Shown here piece by piece: positions 33,791 through 43,174 of a stretch of 64,000 nucleotides of DNA (the first letter of the stretch is position 1; the number at the start of each line of letters is the position of its first letter). The stretch is from Halobacterium jilantaiense (GTDB lineage: Archaea; Halobacteriota; Halobacteria; Halobacteriales; Halobacteriaceae): NCBI RefSeq assembly GCF_900110535.1, contig NZ_FOJA01000001.1, positions 1,116,001-1,180,000 of the forward strand, in the 5' to 3' direction. Under the pieces are notes generated by a model. That model was not told the DNA's origin. It worked only from the letters and a program-made list of their open reading frames with translations, and made no database searches. The position numbers were made by a program, and so were the translations under genes.

Positions 33791-34489
33791 TTAGTCGCCC
33801 GCGAGCGCCCACTCGCCGTCGTCCGGCTCCACGAGCACGTCGCGGCGCACCATCTCGGTGAGCACCTCGTCGAGGCGGTCGGGCTGGGCGATCTCCATCT
33901 GGATGCGTTCGACGTCGTGGTAGTCCGCGAGCAGCGTCCGAATCTCCTCGGCTGTGTAGGGGCCGTCGCCGTCGGTCTCCATGACGCCGGAGATGACGTC
34001 GACCATGTCCTCGATGAAGTTCCACGGGTAGACGATCCACGCCCACTCGTCGAGTCGCTCGCCGACGTAGTCCGGCTCGAACTCGCTGGTCCCGAGGAGC
34101 TGGAGGGTCGCGGTGCGGACGGAGTTCGGCTCGCGGTCCTCGACGTACTCCTGGGCGTGCTCGATGGAGCCGCCGGTGTCCGCGATGTCGTCGATGATGA
34201 GCACGTCCTTGTCCTCGACGGAGCCCTCCGGCATCGGGTACCGCACCTCTGGCTCGCCGGACTTCTGTGCCGTGCCGACGTAGTGTTCCATCTTCAGGCT
34301 CGTGAGGTCGTCGAGGCCGAGGAAGTCACAGAGACACCGGCCCGCGAACCAGCCGCCGCGCGCGAGCGCCACGACCACGTCGGGCTCGAACTCGGAGTCT
34401 TTGACCTGGTCGCTGACGCTCCGGCAGAGTCCGTAGATGTACTCCCAGTTGGTGATAGTGCACTTGAAATCGTCCGGGAGGTCACTCAT
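33791..34489 (-). CDS. Purine-type phosphoribosyltransferase
   Basis: The 232-residue protein has the PRTase fold: VVVALARGGWFAGRCLCDFLG, then the PRPP loop VLIIDDIADTGGS with the two acidic residues and TGG. A C-terminal helical extension after LDEWAWIVYPWNF is typical of archaeal xanthine/hypoxanthine transferases. The WIVYPW motif resembles the xanthine-guanine (Gpt) type. Next to mtnP it suggests salvage of purines released from nucleosides. Exact base preference is unknown. Confidence 0.85.
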   Translation of the reverse strand: MSDLPDDFKCTITNWEYIYGLCRSVSDQVKDSEFEPDVVVALARGGWFAGRCLCDFLGLDDLTSLKMEHYVGTAQKSGEPEVRYPMPEGSVEDKDVLIIDDIADTGGSIEHAQEYVEDREPNSVRTATLQLLGTSEFEPDYVGERLDEWAWIVYPWNFIEDMVDVISGVMETDGDGPYTAEEIRTLLADYHDVERIQMEIAQPDRLDEVLTEMVRRDVLVEPDDGEWALAGD

Positions 34490-34618
34490 TGCGTGTTCGG
34501 AGTCGCGCGCGTCGCTACTTAACGGTTTACAGCCGCGCCCGTATCGAGCTGTCAGTTCGCTTGCCGAACCGGCGTACTGGAAACGTACAAGGCCGGGCCG
34601 ACCGACAGTTCAGGTACA

Positions 34619-36016
34619 ATGCCCTCACGCGACTCGACGTGGTCTCCGGCAGAGACTGGCCGCCGCCACCTCCTCCGAGGGGTCGGCGGCGTCGCGATCG
34701 CGGCGCTCGCGGGCTGCGTCGACGGTGACGGCTCGGCAGCGACGACCGAGACGACCGGGACCACGACCAGTGAAACGACGACCACGGCCGAGTCGACCGC
34801 CACGGACGTCTCCGAGGACGACCAGCGCGAGACGGCACTGCGACTGGTCCGACTGCTGGCCGACGGCGACTACGAGACGGCCCACGGCCTGCTCTCGTCG
34901 GCCGTGCGCGAGCAGCTCTCGGTCTCCGCGCTCGAGTCGGCCTGGGAGCAGACGGTCGGCGAGCAGGGCTCGTTCGTCGGGACGGGGGGCGTCGAACGAA
35001 CGACGAACCAGGGCTACGACGTACTCGTGGTGCGCGCGCAGTTCGAGGCGGGCGTCGTGGCTGTCCAGGTGGCGTTCCAGGGCGCGAACGTCGAGGGGGT
35101 CCAGTTTCTGCCGCCGGCCGGGTCGTACTCGCCGCCGTCGTACGCCGACCAGTCGTCGTTCTCGGAGCGCGAACTCACACTCGACACCCCCGACTGCGGG
35201 CTCGGCGCGACGCTCACGACGCCCGAGGGCGGGGCCGAGACCGGCGTGGTGCTCGTCCACGGCTCGGGGCCCAACGACCGCGACGAAACCATTGGCCCGA
35301 ACAAGCCCCTGAAGGACCTGGCCTGGGGGCTCGCGAGCGAGGGCGTCGCCGTCCTCCGGTACGACAAGCGCACGAACGCCTGTGACGTTGCGACGAGCGA
35401 ACTCGGACTCGGACCGCTGGTCGTCGACGACGCCCTGACCGCGCTCGACCGCCTCCGGGCGGAGACTGACGTGGGAGATGTGGCGGTCGTCGGCCACAGC
35501 CTCGGCGCGTACGCCGCGCCCCGTATCGCCAGCGAGGACGGTGACGCGGCGGCGTTCCTGCTCGCAGCGCCGTCCCGCCCGCTCTACGAGCTCGTCCCCG
35601 ACCAGGTGCGGTACCTCGCCAGTCTCGACGGGACGGTGACGGACGCGGAGCAGGAGCAGATAGACGCCGTGGAGGCGACGAGCGACCGACTGGCCGACGG
35701 GAACTACGAGGACGGCGGCTTCGACTGGGGGCCGTCGTTCTGGCGGGACGCCGCCGACTACGACCCCGTAGCGGTCGCCGAGGGCCTCGACACGCCGGTC
35801 TACGCGCTGCAGGGCGGGCGGGACTACCAGGTCAGCCCGAGCGAGGACTTCCCGGCGTGGCGGGCGGCGCTCGGCGAGTCGAACACCGCGCTCTACGACG
35901 ACCTGAACCACCTGTTCGTGGCCGGCGAGGGCGACCCGAACCCGAGCGAGTACTTCCGGCCGGGGAACGTCTCGGAGGCGGTCGTCGACGACCTCGCGGG
36001 CTGGCTGTCCGAGTGA
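34619..36016 (+). CDS. Tat-exported lipoprotein: DUF3887-like plus alpha/beta hydrolase
   Basis: The 465-residue protein begins with a Tat signal (TGRRHLLRGVGGVAIAALAG) and lipobox Cys33, then a Thr/Glu-rich linker. An NTF2/DUF3887-like domain (about 64-175, LVRLLADGDYETAHGLLSS) precedes an alpha/beta hydrolase: oxyanion HGSGPNDRDETIG, nucleophile Ser294 in VGHSLGAYAA, Asp in LQGGRDYQVSP and His in DLNHLFV. The same domain pairing occurs in bacterial DUF3887-hydrolase fusions. It should act outside the membrane; the ester substrate is unknown. Confidence 0.85.
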   Translation: MPSRDSTWSPAETGRRHLLRGVGGVAIAALAGCVDGDGSAATTETTGTTTSETTTTAESTATDVSEDDQRETALRLVRLLADGDYETAHGLLSSAVREQLSVSALESAWEQTVGEQGSFVGTGGVERTTNQGYDVLVVRAQFEAGVVAVQVAFQGANVEGVQFLPPAGSYSPPSYADQSSFSERELTLDTPDCGLGATLTTPEGGAETGVVLVHGSGPNDRDETIGPNKPLKDLAWGLASEGVAVLRYDKRTNACDVATSELGLGPLVVDDALTALDRLRAETDVGDVAVVGHSLGAYAAPRIASEDGDAAAFLLAAPSRPLYELVPDQVRYLASLDGTVTDAEQEQIDAVEATSDRLADGNYEDGGFDWGPSFWRDAADYDPVAVAEGLDTPVYALQGGRDYQVSPSEDFPAWRAALGESNTALYDDLNHLFVAGEGDPNPSEYFRPGNVSEAVVDDLAGWLSE

Positions 36017-36030
36017 GCGCCCGCGGCACG

Positions 36031-36042
36031 CAACGTTTTGTG
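36031..36042 (+). promoter_or_regulatory. TATA-like box of the UspA gene
   Basis: The T-rich stretch within caacgttttgtg is centred about 28 nt before the ATG at 36065. Confidence 0.4.
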
Positions 36043-36064
36043 TCCCTGTCACGTCTCTGGGGGT

Positions 36065-36937
36065 ATGTTCGACGACATCCTGTTCCCGACGGACGGCAGC
36101 GACGGGGCGGCCGCCGGTCTCGCGTTCGCGCTCGACGTCGCGGCCGCCCGAGACGCCACGCTCCACCTCCTCAGCGTCGCGAACACGACGCGGGGCGCAC
36201 TCGACACGGCGGCCGGGGACGACACGCTCGTGGAGCACGCGCGGGACGCCGTCGACGAGGCCGCCGAGCGCGCACGGGAGCGCGGTGTCGACGTCGTCGA
36301 GACTGTCGAGCGCGGCAGCCCGTACCGCGTCGTCTGTGACTACGCCGAGTCGGCCGGCGTCGACGTGGTCGCGATGCCGACTCGCGGACGGCGCGGGCTG
36401 GAGCGCTTCCTGCTCGGAAGCACGACGGAACGGGTCGTGAGACGCAGCGAGGTCCCCGTGCTCACAGTGCGGCCCGACGGCGACGCGACGGCCGCCTACC
36501 CGTTCGAGGCGGTGGCCGTGGGGGTAGACGGCAGCGACTGTGGACGCGCCGCCCTCGATGTCGGCGTCGAGGTCGTCGACCAGACGGACGCCGCCCTCCA
36601 CCTGCTCTCTGTCGTCGACATCGCGGCGCTCGGACCGGACGTTCGAACCGAGGCCCTCCGCGAGGCCCTGGAGGCGGACGCGAGGGACGTTCTCGCGGAC
36701 GCGGCAGCGCACGCCGCCGACGCCGGTGTCGACCCGGCCGCGGACGCCGTGGCGTTCGGGTCGTCCGTATCGGGAGCCATCCGCGCGTACGTCGCGGACA
36801 ACGACGTGGACCTCCTAGTTGTCGGGACGCACGGCCGCACGGGCTTCGACCGATACGTGCTCGGCAGCGTCGCCGAGTTCCTGGTTCGGACGTCGCCGGT
36901 GCCGGTGTTGACCGTCCGGGCTCCTGCGGAAGAGTGA
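36065..36937 (+). CDS. Tandem universal stress protein (UspA) family
   Basis: The 290-residue protein is two fused Usp domains (1-140 and 150-290). Each has an opening VDGSD- or PTDGSD-type Asp and an ATP-binding signature: [19 protein letters not shown] in the first and [19 protein letters not shown] in the second, both G-x2-G-x9-G(S). Such tandem proteins bind ATP or AMP and respond to stress. The start follows gggggt-ATG. Confidence 0.92.
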   Translation: MFDDILFPTDGSDGAAAGLAFALDVAAARDATLHLLSVANTTRGALDTAAGDDTLVEHARDAVDEAAERARERGVDVVETVERGSPYRVVCDYAESAGVDVVAMPTRGRRGLERFLLGSTTERVVRRSEVPVLTVRPDGDATAAYPFEAVAVGVDGSDCGRAALDVGVEVVDQTDAALHLLSVVDIAALGPDVRTEALREALEADARDVLADAAAHAADAGVDPAADAVAFGSSVSGAIRAYVADNDVDLLVVGTHGRTGFDRYVLGSVAEFLVRTSPVPVLTVRAPAEE

Positions 36938-37019
36938 CCGCGGCCACCCTGTAGCCGGGAGCGCCGGTCCGGCGACTGCGGAGGGAAACACCGAACACCG
37001 CGGCCACCGAACGGCCGGT

Positions 37020-37928
37020 ATGACAGAGACGCGAGCGCTGCTCGTGGACGCGTTCACCGACGAGCCGTGCGCGGGCAACGCGGCTGGCGTGGTGCCCGAC
37101 GCCGACGGACTCGCCGACGACCAGATGCAGGCCATCGCGGCGGAGTTGGGCGCGAGCGAGACGGCGTTCGTCACCGGGAGCGACGACGCCGACCGCCGAG
37201 TGCGGTACTTCACGCCGACTACGGAGGTCGACCTCTGCGGGCACGCGACCATCGCGAGCCACGCGCACCTGTTCGCCGACGGCAGCATCGAGGCGGGCGA
37301 GCACACGCTGGAGACGAACGTCGGCGTCCTCGACATCGACGTGACAGACGACGGGGTGGTGTGGATGACCCAGAACGCGCCCGAGATTCGCGAGGTGGAC
37401 CTGTCCTACGAGCGTGTCGCTCGCGTCACGGGCACCGAGGCCGCGGCGCTGCGGGGGGCCAGCGACGACATCCCGCTGGCCGTCGCCGACACCGGCCTGC
37501 CGTTTCTCGTCGTGCCCATCACGTACCTCTCGGATTTGGGGGACGCCGATCCGGACTTCGACGCGGTCGAGACGCTGGCGGACGAGGTCGGCGCGGCCGG
37601 CGTCTACATGTTCTCGTTCGATGCGCTGGACCGGGAGTCGACGCTCCACGGCCGCGCGTGGGTCCCGGGCGCTGGCGTCGACGAGGACCCGGTGACGGGG
37701 ACCGCGAGCGGCGCGGCGGGCGCGTACCTCGACCACTTCGGCGCGTTCGACGACGACACGCCCGAAGAGATGGTGTTCGAGCAGGGGCACTTCGTCGACC
37801 GTCCGGGGACGGTTCGGGTGCGGGCGGCGGACGGGGGCGCACCCACGGTGGGCGGAACAGCCGTCGAGACGTTCGACGGCGACCTGGTCGTCCCCGACGC
37901 CGACGAGGACGACATCCTCGAAGCGTAG
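37020..37928 (+). CDS. PhzF-family isomerase
   Basis: The 302-residue protein belongs to the PhzF/diaminopimelate-epimerase-like fold. It has VDAFTDEPCAGNAAGVV at the N terminus, the general-acid Glu in GASETAFV, VDLCGHATIASHAHL, and in the second lobe DEDPVTGTASGAAGAYL. Family members isomerise aromatic precursors (phenazine pathway) or unknown substrates. Nothing in the context indicates phenazine synthesis, so the substrate is open. The start is ccggt-ATG. Confidence 0.9.
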   Translation: MTETRALLVDAFTDEPCAGNAAGVVPDADGLADDQMQAIAAELGASETAFVTGSDDADRRVRYFTPTTEVDLCGHATIASHAHLFADGSIEAGEHTLETNVGVLDIDVTDDGVVWMTQNAPEIREVDLSYERVARVTGTEAAALRGASDDIPLAVADTGLPFLVVPITYLSDLGDADPDFDAVETLADEVGAAGVYMFSFDALDRESTLHGRAWVPGAGVDEDPVTGTASGAAGAYLDHFGAFDDDTPEEMVFEQGHFVDRPGTVRVRAADGGAPTVGGTAVETFDGDLVVPDADEDDILEA

Positions 37929-37937
37929 AACTCCGGA

Positions 37938-38351
37938 TTAGTTGTCGGAGTCGCCGAAGTCGAAGACGTCGTCTTCCTTGAATTTGCGGAGTTCGCGGTT
38001 CACGGACTGGAGGTCGTTCTGCATGTCGGCGAGCCGGTCGTCGAGCACGCTGACGATGTCGGCCTTGACGCGCTCGGTGTCGTAGGTGTCGGACAGCGCC
38101 TCCTCGTGGGCGTCGGTCAGCGTCGCGTACAGCGCCCAGGACTCGCCGAAGCGGTAGACGGCGACGCCGACGGCGGCGAGCGCGAGTCCGGGCACCGCCT
38201 CGCTCACGCGCTCGCCCGTCGTCAGTCCGTCGGCGAGCGCGGGTTCGGCCAGCACCGCGCCGTAGCCGACGAGCGCGAGCGCGACGACGCCGAGCAGCGT
38301 CGTCAGCAGGAAGTACTTCCCGGCGTGTACGGCGGAGCGTTTCGCGTCCAT
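37938..38351 (-). CDS. Two-pass membrane protein with cytosolic coiled coil
   Basis: The 137-residue protein has two spans (about 14-34 and 50-67) and a C-terminal amphipathic segment (about 96-126, VSVLDDRLADMQNDLQSVNR) followed by FKEDDVFDFGDSDN. I know it only as a conserved haloarchaeal hypothetical. It is divergent from ppsA, so the ACTCG-N4-CGAGT palindrome at 38420-38435 lies upstream of both. Confidence 0.7.
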   Translation of the reverse strand: MDAKRSAVHAGKYFLLTTLLGVVALALVGYGAVLAEPALADGLTTGERVSEAVPGLALAAVGVAVYRFGESWALYATLTDAHEEALSDTYDTERVKADIVSVLDDRLADMQNDLQSVNRELRKFKEDDVFDFGDSDN

Positions 38352-38419
38352 GCGCGCCCCGATGGAAGCCGCCCGCTAAAAGCCATCGTCCCCGGCTGAC
38401 GACCGCAGTCCAGAAGAAC

Positions 38420-38435
38420 AACTCGGAAGCGAGTT
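38420..38435. promoter_or_regulatory. TrmB-like operator upstream of ppsA
   Basis: The perfect palindrome aACTCG-gaag-CGAGTt lies 69-84 nt before the ppsA ATG and about 30 nt upstream of its TATA-like box (38467-38475). It fits the TACT-N7-GAGTA motif known for TrmB in Halobacterium except at the outermost base on each side. The same core stands before pyk at 48490-48505. Confidence 0.6.
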
Positions 38436-38503
38436 AGACGTGTCAGTCGTCCCGAGGCGTTCGGAATCTTCTTAGGGGCTTTCCCCGACTGTCTACCTGC
38501 CAC

Positions 38504-40756
38504 ATGGCTGTACGCTGGCTGGAAGACGTACGGGCCGACGACATCGACAGCGTCGGCGGAAAAGGGGCGTCGCTCGGCGAGCTCACGGACGCCGGGCTCC
38601 CCGTCCCACCGGGCTTCGTCGTGACCGCCGGCACCTACCGGACGTTCATCGAGGAAGCGGGCATCGACCAGGAACTGTTCGACGCGGTGGACGTCGACGC
38701 CGAGGACTCCGCCGCGCTCGCCGACGCCGAAGCGCGAGCGAAAGACCTCATCCTGAACACGGAGTTCCCCGAGGAGCTCCGCGAGAACATCCTCTCGTCG
38801 TACGACGCGCTCGACGACGGACAGGCGTTCGTCGCCGTGCGGTCGTCGGCGACCGCCGAGGACCTTCCGGACGCGAGCTTCGCCGGCCAGCAGGAGACGT
38901 TCCTGAACATCACCCGCGAGGGGCTGCTGGACCGCGTGAAGCGCTGCTGGGCGAGCCTGTTCACCCAGCGCGCCATCTACTACCGACAGGAACAGGGCTT
39001 CGACCACGACCTCGTGAACATCGCGGTCGTCGTCCAGCGCATGGTCGACGCCGAGAAGTCCGGCGTGATGTTCACCAGCCACCCGTCGACGGGCGCTCAC
39101 GAAGCCATCATCGAGGCCGCGTGGGGGCTCGGCGAGGCGGTCGTCTCGGGCTCGGTCTCCCCGGACAACTACCACGTCGACCGCGATACCGGCGCGGTCG
39201 AGGAGGTGACGGTCGCGGACAAGAAGGTGATGCACGTCAAGGACGCCGAGACGGGCGAAACCGTCGAACGCGAGGTCCCCGACGAGAAGCGAACCGAGCG
39301 CGTGCTCTCCGACGACGAGATCACGGACCTCGTCGCCATCGGCGAGCGCGTCGAAGACCACTACGGCACCCCACAGGACGTCGAGTGGGCGATGGTCGAC
39401 GGCGACGTCTACATGCTGCAGTCCCGCCCCATCACCACCATCGACGACGAGGAAGACATGACTGACACCGACAGCGGCGACGGCGAAGCGCTCGTGAACG
39501 GTCTCGGCGCGAGCCCGGGGGTCGCCTCCGGGCCGGTTCGCGTCGTCACCAAGCTCGACCAGCTCGACAAAGTCGGGGACGGCGACATCATCGTCACGGA
39601 GATGACCACCCCGGACATGGTGCCGGCGATGAAGCGGGCGGCCGGCATCGTCACCGACGAGGGCGGCATGACGAGCCACGCCGCCATCGTCTCCCGCGAA
39701 CTCGGCTGCCCCGCAGTCGTCGGCGCGCAGGACGCGAGTACGACGCTCGCCGACGACCAGATTGTCACCCTCGACGGCGACCGTGGCGTCGTCCGCGAGG
39801 GCCGCGTGGAGACCGACGAGGAACGCGACCCCATCGAGGAGGCCCGGCCGAAGACGCCCGTGAAGCCGATGACCGCCACCGAGGTCAAGGTGAACGTCTC
39901 CATCCCGGAGGCCGCCGAGCGCGCCGCCGCGACGGGTGCCGACGGCGTCGGCCTGCTCCGCATGGAGCACATGATTCTCTCCACGAACAAGACCCCCGAA
40001 CGGTACATCGAGGACCACGGCGAGGACGCCTACGTCCAGGAGCTCGTGGAGGGCATTCAGGGCGTCGCAGAGGAGTTCTACCCCCGTCCGGTGCGCGTCC
40101 GCACGCTCGACGCGCCGACCGACGAGTTCCGCCAGCTCGAGGGCGGCAACGACGAACCCCACGAACACAACCCGATGCTCGGCTACCGGGGCATCCGCCG
40201 CAGCCTCGACCGGCCGGACGTGTTCAAGCACGAGCTGGAGGCGTTCCGCGAGCTCTACGAGATGGGCTACGACAACGTCGAAGTGATGTTCCCGCTCGTG
40301 AACGACGCCGAGGACGTCGCTCGCGCCCGGAACCTCATGGCCGAGGCCGGCATCGACATCGAGAAGCGCTCGTGGGGCGTGATGATCGAGACGCCGGCGT
40401 CGGCGCTCTCGATGGACGAAATCGCCGAGGAGGGGGTCGACTTCGCGAGCTTCGGGACGAACGACCTCACGCAGTACACGCTCGCCGTCGACCGCAACAA
40501 CGGCAACGTCGCCGACCGCTTCGACGAACTCCACCCCTCGGTGCTGCGGCTCATCGAACACACCATCGAGGTGTGCCGCGAGCACGACGTCGCCACCAGC
40601 ATCTGCGGGCAGGCCGGCTCGAAGCCCGACATGGTGGACTTCCTCGTGGAGACCGGCGTCTCCTCCATCTCCGCGAACATCGACGCCGTCCGCGACGTCC
40701 AGCACGAGGTCAAGCGCGTCGAGCAACGCATGCTCCTCGAATCCGTCCGGGAGTAG
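38504..40756 (+). CDS. ppsA: Phosphoenolpyruvate synthase
   Basis: PpsA makes PEP from pyruvate, ATP and water, the entry to gluconeogenesis. The 750-residue protein has the N-terminal ATP-grasp domain (SVGGKGASLGELTDAGLPVP, VRSSATAEDLPDASFAGQQE), the mobile phosphohistidine domain with His392 in GGMTSHAAIVSRELG, and the C-terminal PEP-binding barrel (GTNDLTQYTLAVDRNNGNVA, ICGQAGSKPD with the catalytic Cys). No intein or truncation. A TrmB-like palindrome in the promoter suggests control opposite to pyk. Confidence 0.97.
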   Translation: MAVRWLEDVRADDIDSVGGKGASLGELTDAGLPVPPGFVVTAGTYRTFIEEAGIDQELFDAVDVDAEDSAALADAEARAKDLILNTEFPEELRENILSSYDALDDGQAFVAVRSSATAEDLPDASFAGQQETFLNITREGLLDRVKRCWASLFTQRAIYYRQEQGFDHDLVNIAVVVQRMVDAEKSGVMFTSHPSTGAHEAIIEAAWGLGEAVVSGSVSPDNYHVDRDTGAVEEVTVADKKVMHVKDAETGETVEREVPDEKRTERVLSDDEITDLVAIGERVEDHYGTPQDVEWAMVDGDVYMLQSRPITTIDDEEDMTDTDSGDGEALVNGLGASPGVASGPVRVVTKLDQLDKVGDGDIIVTEMTTPDMVPAMKRAAGIVTDEGGMTSHAAIVSRELGCPAVVGAQDASTTLADDQIVTLDGDRGVVREGRVETDEERDPIEEARPKTPVKPMTATEVKVNVSIPEAAERAAATGADGVGLLRMEHMILSTNKTPERYIEDHGEDAYVQELVEGIQGVAEEFYPRPVRVRTLDAPTDEFRQLEGGNDEPHEHNPMLGYRGIRRSLDRPDVFKHELEAFRELYEMGYDNVEVMFPLVNDAEDVARARNLMAEAGIDIEKRSWGVMIETPASALSMDEIAEEGVDFASFGTNDLTQYTLAVDRNNGNVADRFDELHPSVLRLIEHTIEVCREHDVATSICGQAGSKPDMVDFLVETGVSSISANIDAVRDVQHEVKRVEQRMLLESVRE

Positions 40757-40780
40757 GCGGGCGACGTTCCCTGCCCCGAA

Positions 40781-40788
40781 TTACTTAG
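40781..40788 (+). promoter_or_regulatory. TATA-like box of the M48 protease gene
   Basis: ttacttag is centred about 29 nt before the GTG at 40813. Confidence 0.45.
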
Positions 40789-40812
40789 GCCCCCAAGCAG
40801 GTACTGGGGAAT

Positions 40813-42060
40813 GTGCTCGTCTATCATGCTGTTTTCCTCGCGCTCGTCGCTGGAACGACGCTGTTCTTCGCGTATCTGGCGGCCCTGAACGTCCGACACG
40901 CGGAGCGTGCCGTCCGCGAGCGCGCGAACTGGCTCGCCGACCGCATCGGCGTCGACGACCCCGAGGAACTGCTCGCGTACCACCGGCTCACCACGGCCGC
41001 GAGCCAACTGGAGTCGGTCGTCGTGCTCGTGGTCGTCCTGCTCGCGCTGTACGCGGGCGTGTTCGGCGGCGCTGTCGAGTGGGTGTACGGCACTATCGCG
41101 AACGACCTGCTCGCGGGCGTCGTGCTGTTCGTCGGGACGGTGCTCGCACTCCAAGTGCTGAGTCTCCCGTTCGACGCCGTCGACACGTTCGGCGTCGAGA
41201 CGGCGTTCGGCTTCAACGAGCAGTCCCCGGCGCTGTTCGCCCGCGACAAACTCGTCGGGACCGTCGTCGGTGCCGTCTTCGTCGCGATCCTCGGGGCGGC
41301 GGTACTGTTCACCGTGCAGACGTTCCCGGAGTGGTGGTGGGTCGCGGCGACGGGCGTGGTAGTCGCATTTCTGCTCGCCACGCAGGTACTCGTGCCGCGG
41401 GTCGTGATGCCGCTGTTCTACGACTTCGACCCCGTCGAGGACGGTAGTCTGCGGGACGCCGTCGAGGACGTCTTCGAGCGCGCCGGGTTCGCCTGCGACC
41501 AGGTGTACGTGATGAACGCGTCCTCGCGCTCCGGGCACTCGAACGCCTTCTTCACCGGGTTCGGACGGACGAAACGCGTCGTGTTGTTCGACACGCTCGT
41601 CGAGCAGATGGACGACGAGGAAGTCCAGAGCGTGCTCGCCCACGAGCTCGCGCACTGGAAGAAGGGGCACATCTGGCAGAACGTCGCCGCGAGCGCGCTG
41701 CAGGCGGCGGTCCTGCTGTTCGTCGCGTCGTTCCTGCTGGACGCCGGCTGGCTGTACGGGATGTTCGGCGTCCCCGAGCAGCCCGCCGCCGGCCTGCTGC
41801 TCGCGGGTCTCTGGCTCCAGCCGCTGAGCCAGCTCACCGCGCCGATTCAGAACAAGCTCTGGCTCGCGAACGAGCGCGAAGCGGACGCGTTCGCCGTGGA
41901 CGTGATGGGGGGCGGCGAGTCGCTGGCCGACGCGCTCGCTGACCTCACCAGCGAGAACCTCGGTAACCCCTTCCCGCACCCCTACTACGAAGCGTTCCAC
42001 TACCAGCACCCGCCCGTCCCCGAACGCATCCGCTACCTCACCGAGAGCGAGCAGGCCTGA
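40813..42060 (+). CDS. M48-family membrane metalloprotease (Ste24-like)
   Basis: The 415-residue protein is a zinc protease of the CAAX-prenyl protease type. It has several N-terminal spans, the DTFGVETAFGFNEQSP loop, NASSRSGHSNAFFTGFG, the zinc site HELAH (277-281) in VLAHELAHWKKGHIWQN, and the third ligand in NEREADAFAVDV. These match Ste24 closely, with full-length five to seven spans. In haloarchaea it probably does membrane protein quality control or processing. GTG start; no partner genes. Confidence 0.93.
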   Translation: MLVYHAVFLALVAGTTLFFAYLAALNVRHAERAVRERANWLADRIGVDDPEELLAYHRLTTAASQLESVVVLVVVLLALYAGVFGGAVEWVYGTIANDLLAGVVLFVGTVLALQVLSLPFDAVDTFGVETAFGFNEQSPALFARDKLVGTVVGAVFVAILGAAVLFTVQTFPEWWWVAATGVVVAFLLATQVLVPRVVMPLFYDFDPVEDGSLRDAVEDVFERAGFACDQVYVMNASSRSGHSNAFFTGFGRTKRVVLFDTLVEQMDDEEVQSVLAHELAHWKKGHIWQNVAASALQAAVLLFVASFLLDAGWLYGMFGVPEQPAAGLLLAGLWLQPLSQLTAPIQNKLWLANEREADAFAVDVMGGGESLADALADLTSENLGNPFPHPYYEAFHYQHPPVPERIRYLTESEQA

Positions 42061-42120
42061 GTTGGAGAGGCGACGGAACTTCGGCGCTACAACCACATTC
42101 ATTTTTAGTTCTGTTTCCTA

Positions 42121-42132
42121 AATTTTAAATTT
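42121..42132 (+). promoter_or_regulatory. TATA box of the Sec lipoprotein gene
   Basis: aattttaaattt is centred about 28 nt before the GTG at 42155, in the most A/T-rich stretch of the window. It supports the GTG at 42155 over the TTG at 42131. Confidence 0.6.
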
Positions 42133-42154
42133 GGTAGCAGCACCACGAGGTGTC

Positions 42155-43129
42155 GTGAAGCGACTGACCGCCTGTCTGGCCGTTGCACTACTCGCCGTCG
42201 CTGGCTGTACTGCGCTCCCCGGAGTCGGTGGCGACGTCTCTCCGCCCGGCGTCGAAGATGGCGAACTCGCGAACGAGACGACGCTGCTGGAATCCCACGT
42301 CGACGCACGCGGCGACAGCTACGAGGTCCGAAACGCCTACGAGGAGACCGCCGGCGACACCACGATGACGGACGAAGAACGCATCGTCGTCGCCAACAGC
42401 GCCATCTTCGTCGAACGTGAGTCCGCGACGAACGGCTCCACCACCTCGACGCTCGAAGCGTTCGCCAACGAGTCGTTCGCCGCCTCCCGCCTCGACCGCG
42501 GCGACGGCCCCGACTTCGGGCTCGGCTCCCGGTACAGCCCCGGCGGCACGCACGGCGCGGCCCGCCAGTCCGACCTGCTCCGGCTCGCGGACTTCCAGAC
42601 CGCGGGGACGACCACCGAGAACGGTGAGCGCGTCGCCCGCCTGCGCGCCGACAGCTTCGTCGAGAACGCGTCCGTCGACGCCGACCTCGAGAGCGCCACG
42701 CTACTCGTCGCCGGCGACGGCCTCGTCCACAAACTCGAGTACACGATGTCCGACTACGCCGGCACCGACGAGTTCCACCACACGGTCACGCTCGCCGAGA
42801 CCGAGGTCGACGCGGCACCGGCCCCGGGCTGGACCGGCGACGCGCGCGCCGAACTGCCGACCGCGGACCTCGACGTGCGCACCACCAGCGACGGCTACGT
42901 CGCCATCGACCACACCGGCGGCGACACCTTCACCGCGCGAATCCGGGTCGGCGACCAGTTGTTCACTCAGGAGAACTTCGGCGAGGGCCAGTCGCTGTTC
43001 GTCGGTCAGAGCGACGGGACCTACGAACTCGGCTCCCTCCAGCATGGCGACCCCATCGAGGGCGGCGTGGAAATCACCGTCGAAGGCATCGTGAACCGCA
43101 AACACGTCACCGTGAACGCGGCGGGCTGA
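42155..43129 (+). CDS. Sec-type lipoprotein of unknown function
   Basis: The 324-residue protein starts MKRLTACLAVALLAVAGC with Cys18 in the lipobox, a Sec rather than Tat signal, unusual for haloarchaeal lipoproteins. The body resembles an LppX/LolA-like lipid-binding fold in layout: a first half with YEVRNAYEETAGDT and ARQSDLLRLADFQTAG, and a second domain with EVDAAPAPGWTGDARAELPT and an all-beta C terminus (YELGSLQHGD). I do not recognise a named family. The start was chosen for the signal peptide and the promoter spacing. Confidence 0.75.
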   Translation: MKRLTACLAVALLAVAGCTALPGVGGDVSPPGVEDGELANETTLLESHVDARGDSYEVRNAYEETAGDTTMTDEERIVVANSAIFVERESATNGSTTSTLEAFANESFAASRLDRGDGPDFGLGSRYSPGGTHGAARQSDLLRLADFQTAGTTTENGERVARLRADSFVENASVDADLESATLLVAGDGLVHKLEYTMSDYAGTDEFHHTVTLAETEVDAAPAPGWTGDARAELPTADLDVRTTSDGYVAIDHTGGDTFTARIRVGDQLFTQENFGEGQSLFVGQSDGTYELGSLQHGDPIEGGVEITVEGIVNRKHVTVNAAG

Positions 43130-43144
43130 CCGGAGAGCGGAACC

Positions 43145-43152
43145 GCTAAACC
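43145..43152 (+). promoter_or_regulatory. TATA-like box of mfnA
   Basis: gctaaacc is centred 27 nt before the ATG at 43175. Confidence 0.45.
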
Positions 43153-43174
43153 GCTGCTGGCGTTCGGTGTGGGT

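Noticed and set aside
34502-34618. Small ORF or riboswitch between the phosphoribosyltransferase and lipoprotein-hydrolase genes
   Set aside because: The stretch holds divergent promoter-like boxes only (ttaacggtttac and aaacgtaca) and no coding pattern.
42131-43129. TTG start at 42131 for the lipoprotein gene
   Set aside because: It would overlap the TATA box and put seven extra residues before the signal peptide; the GTG at 42155 gives a clean Sec lipoprotein signal.
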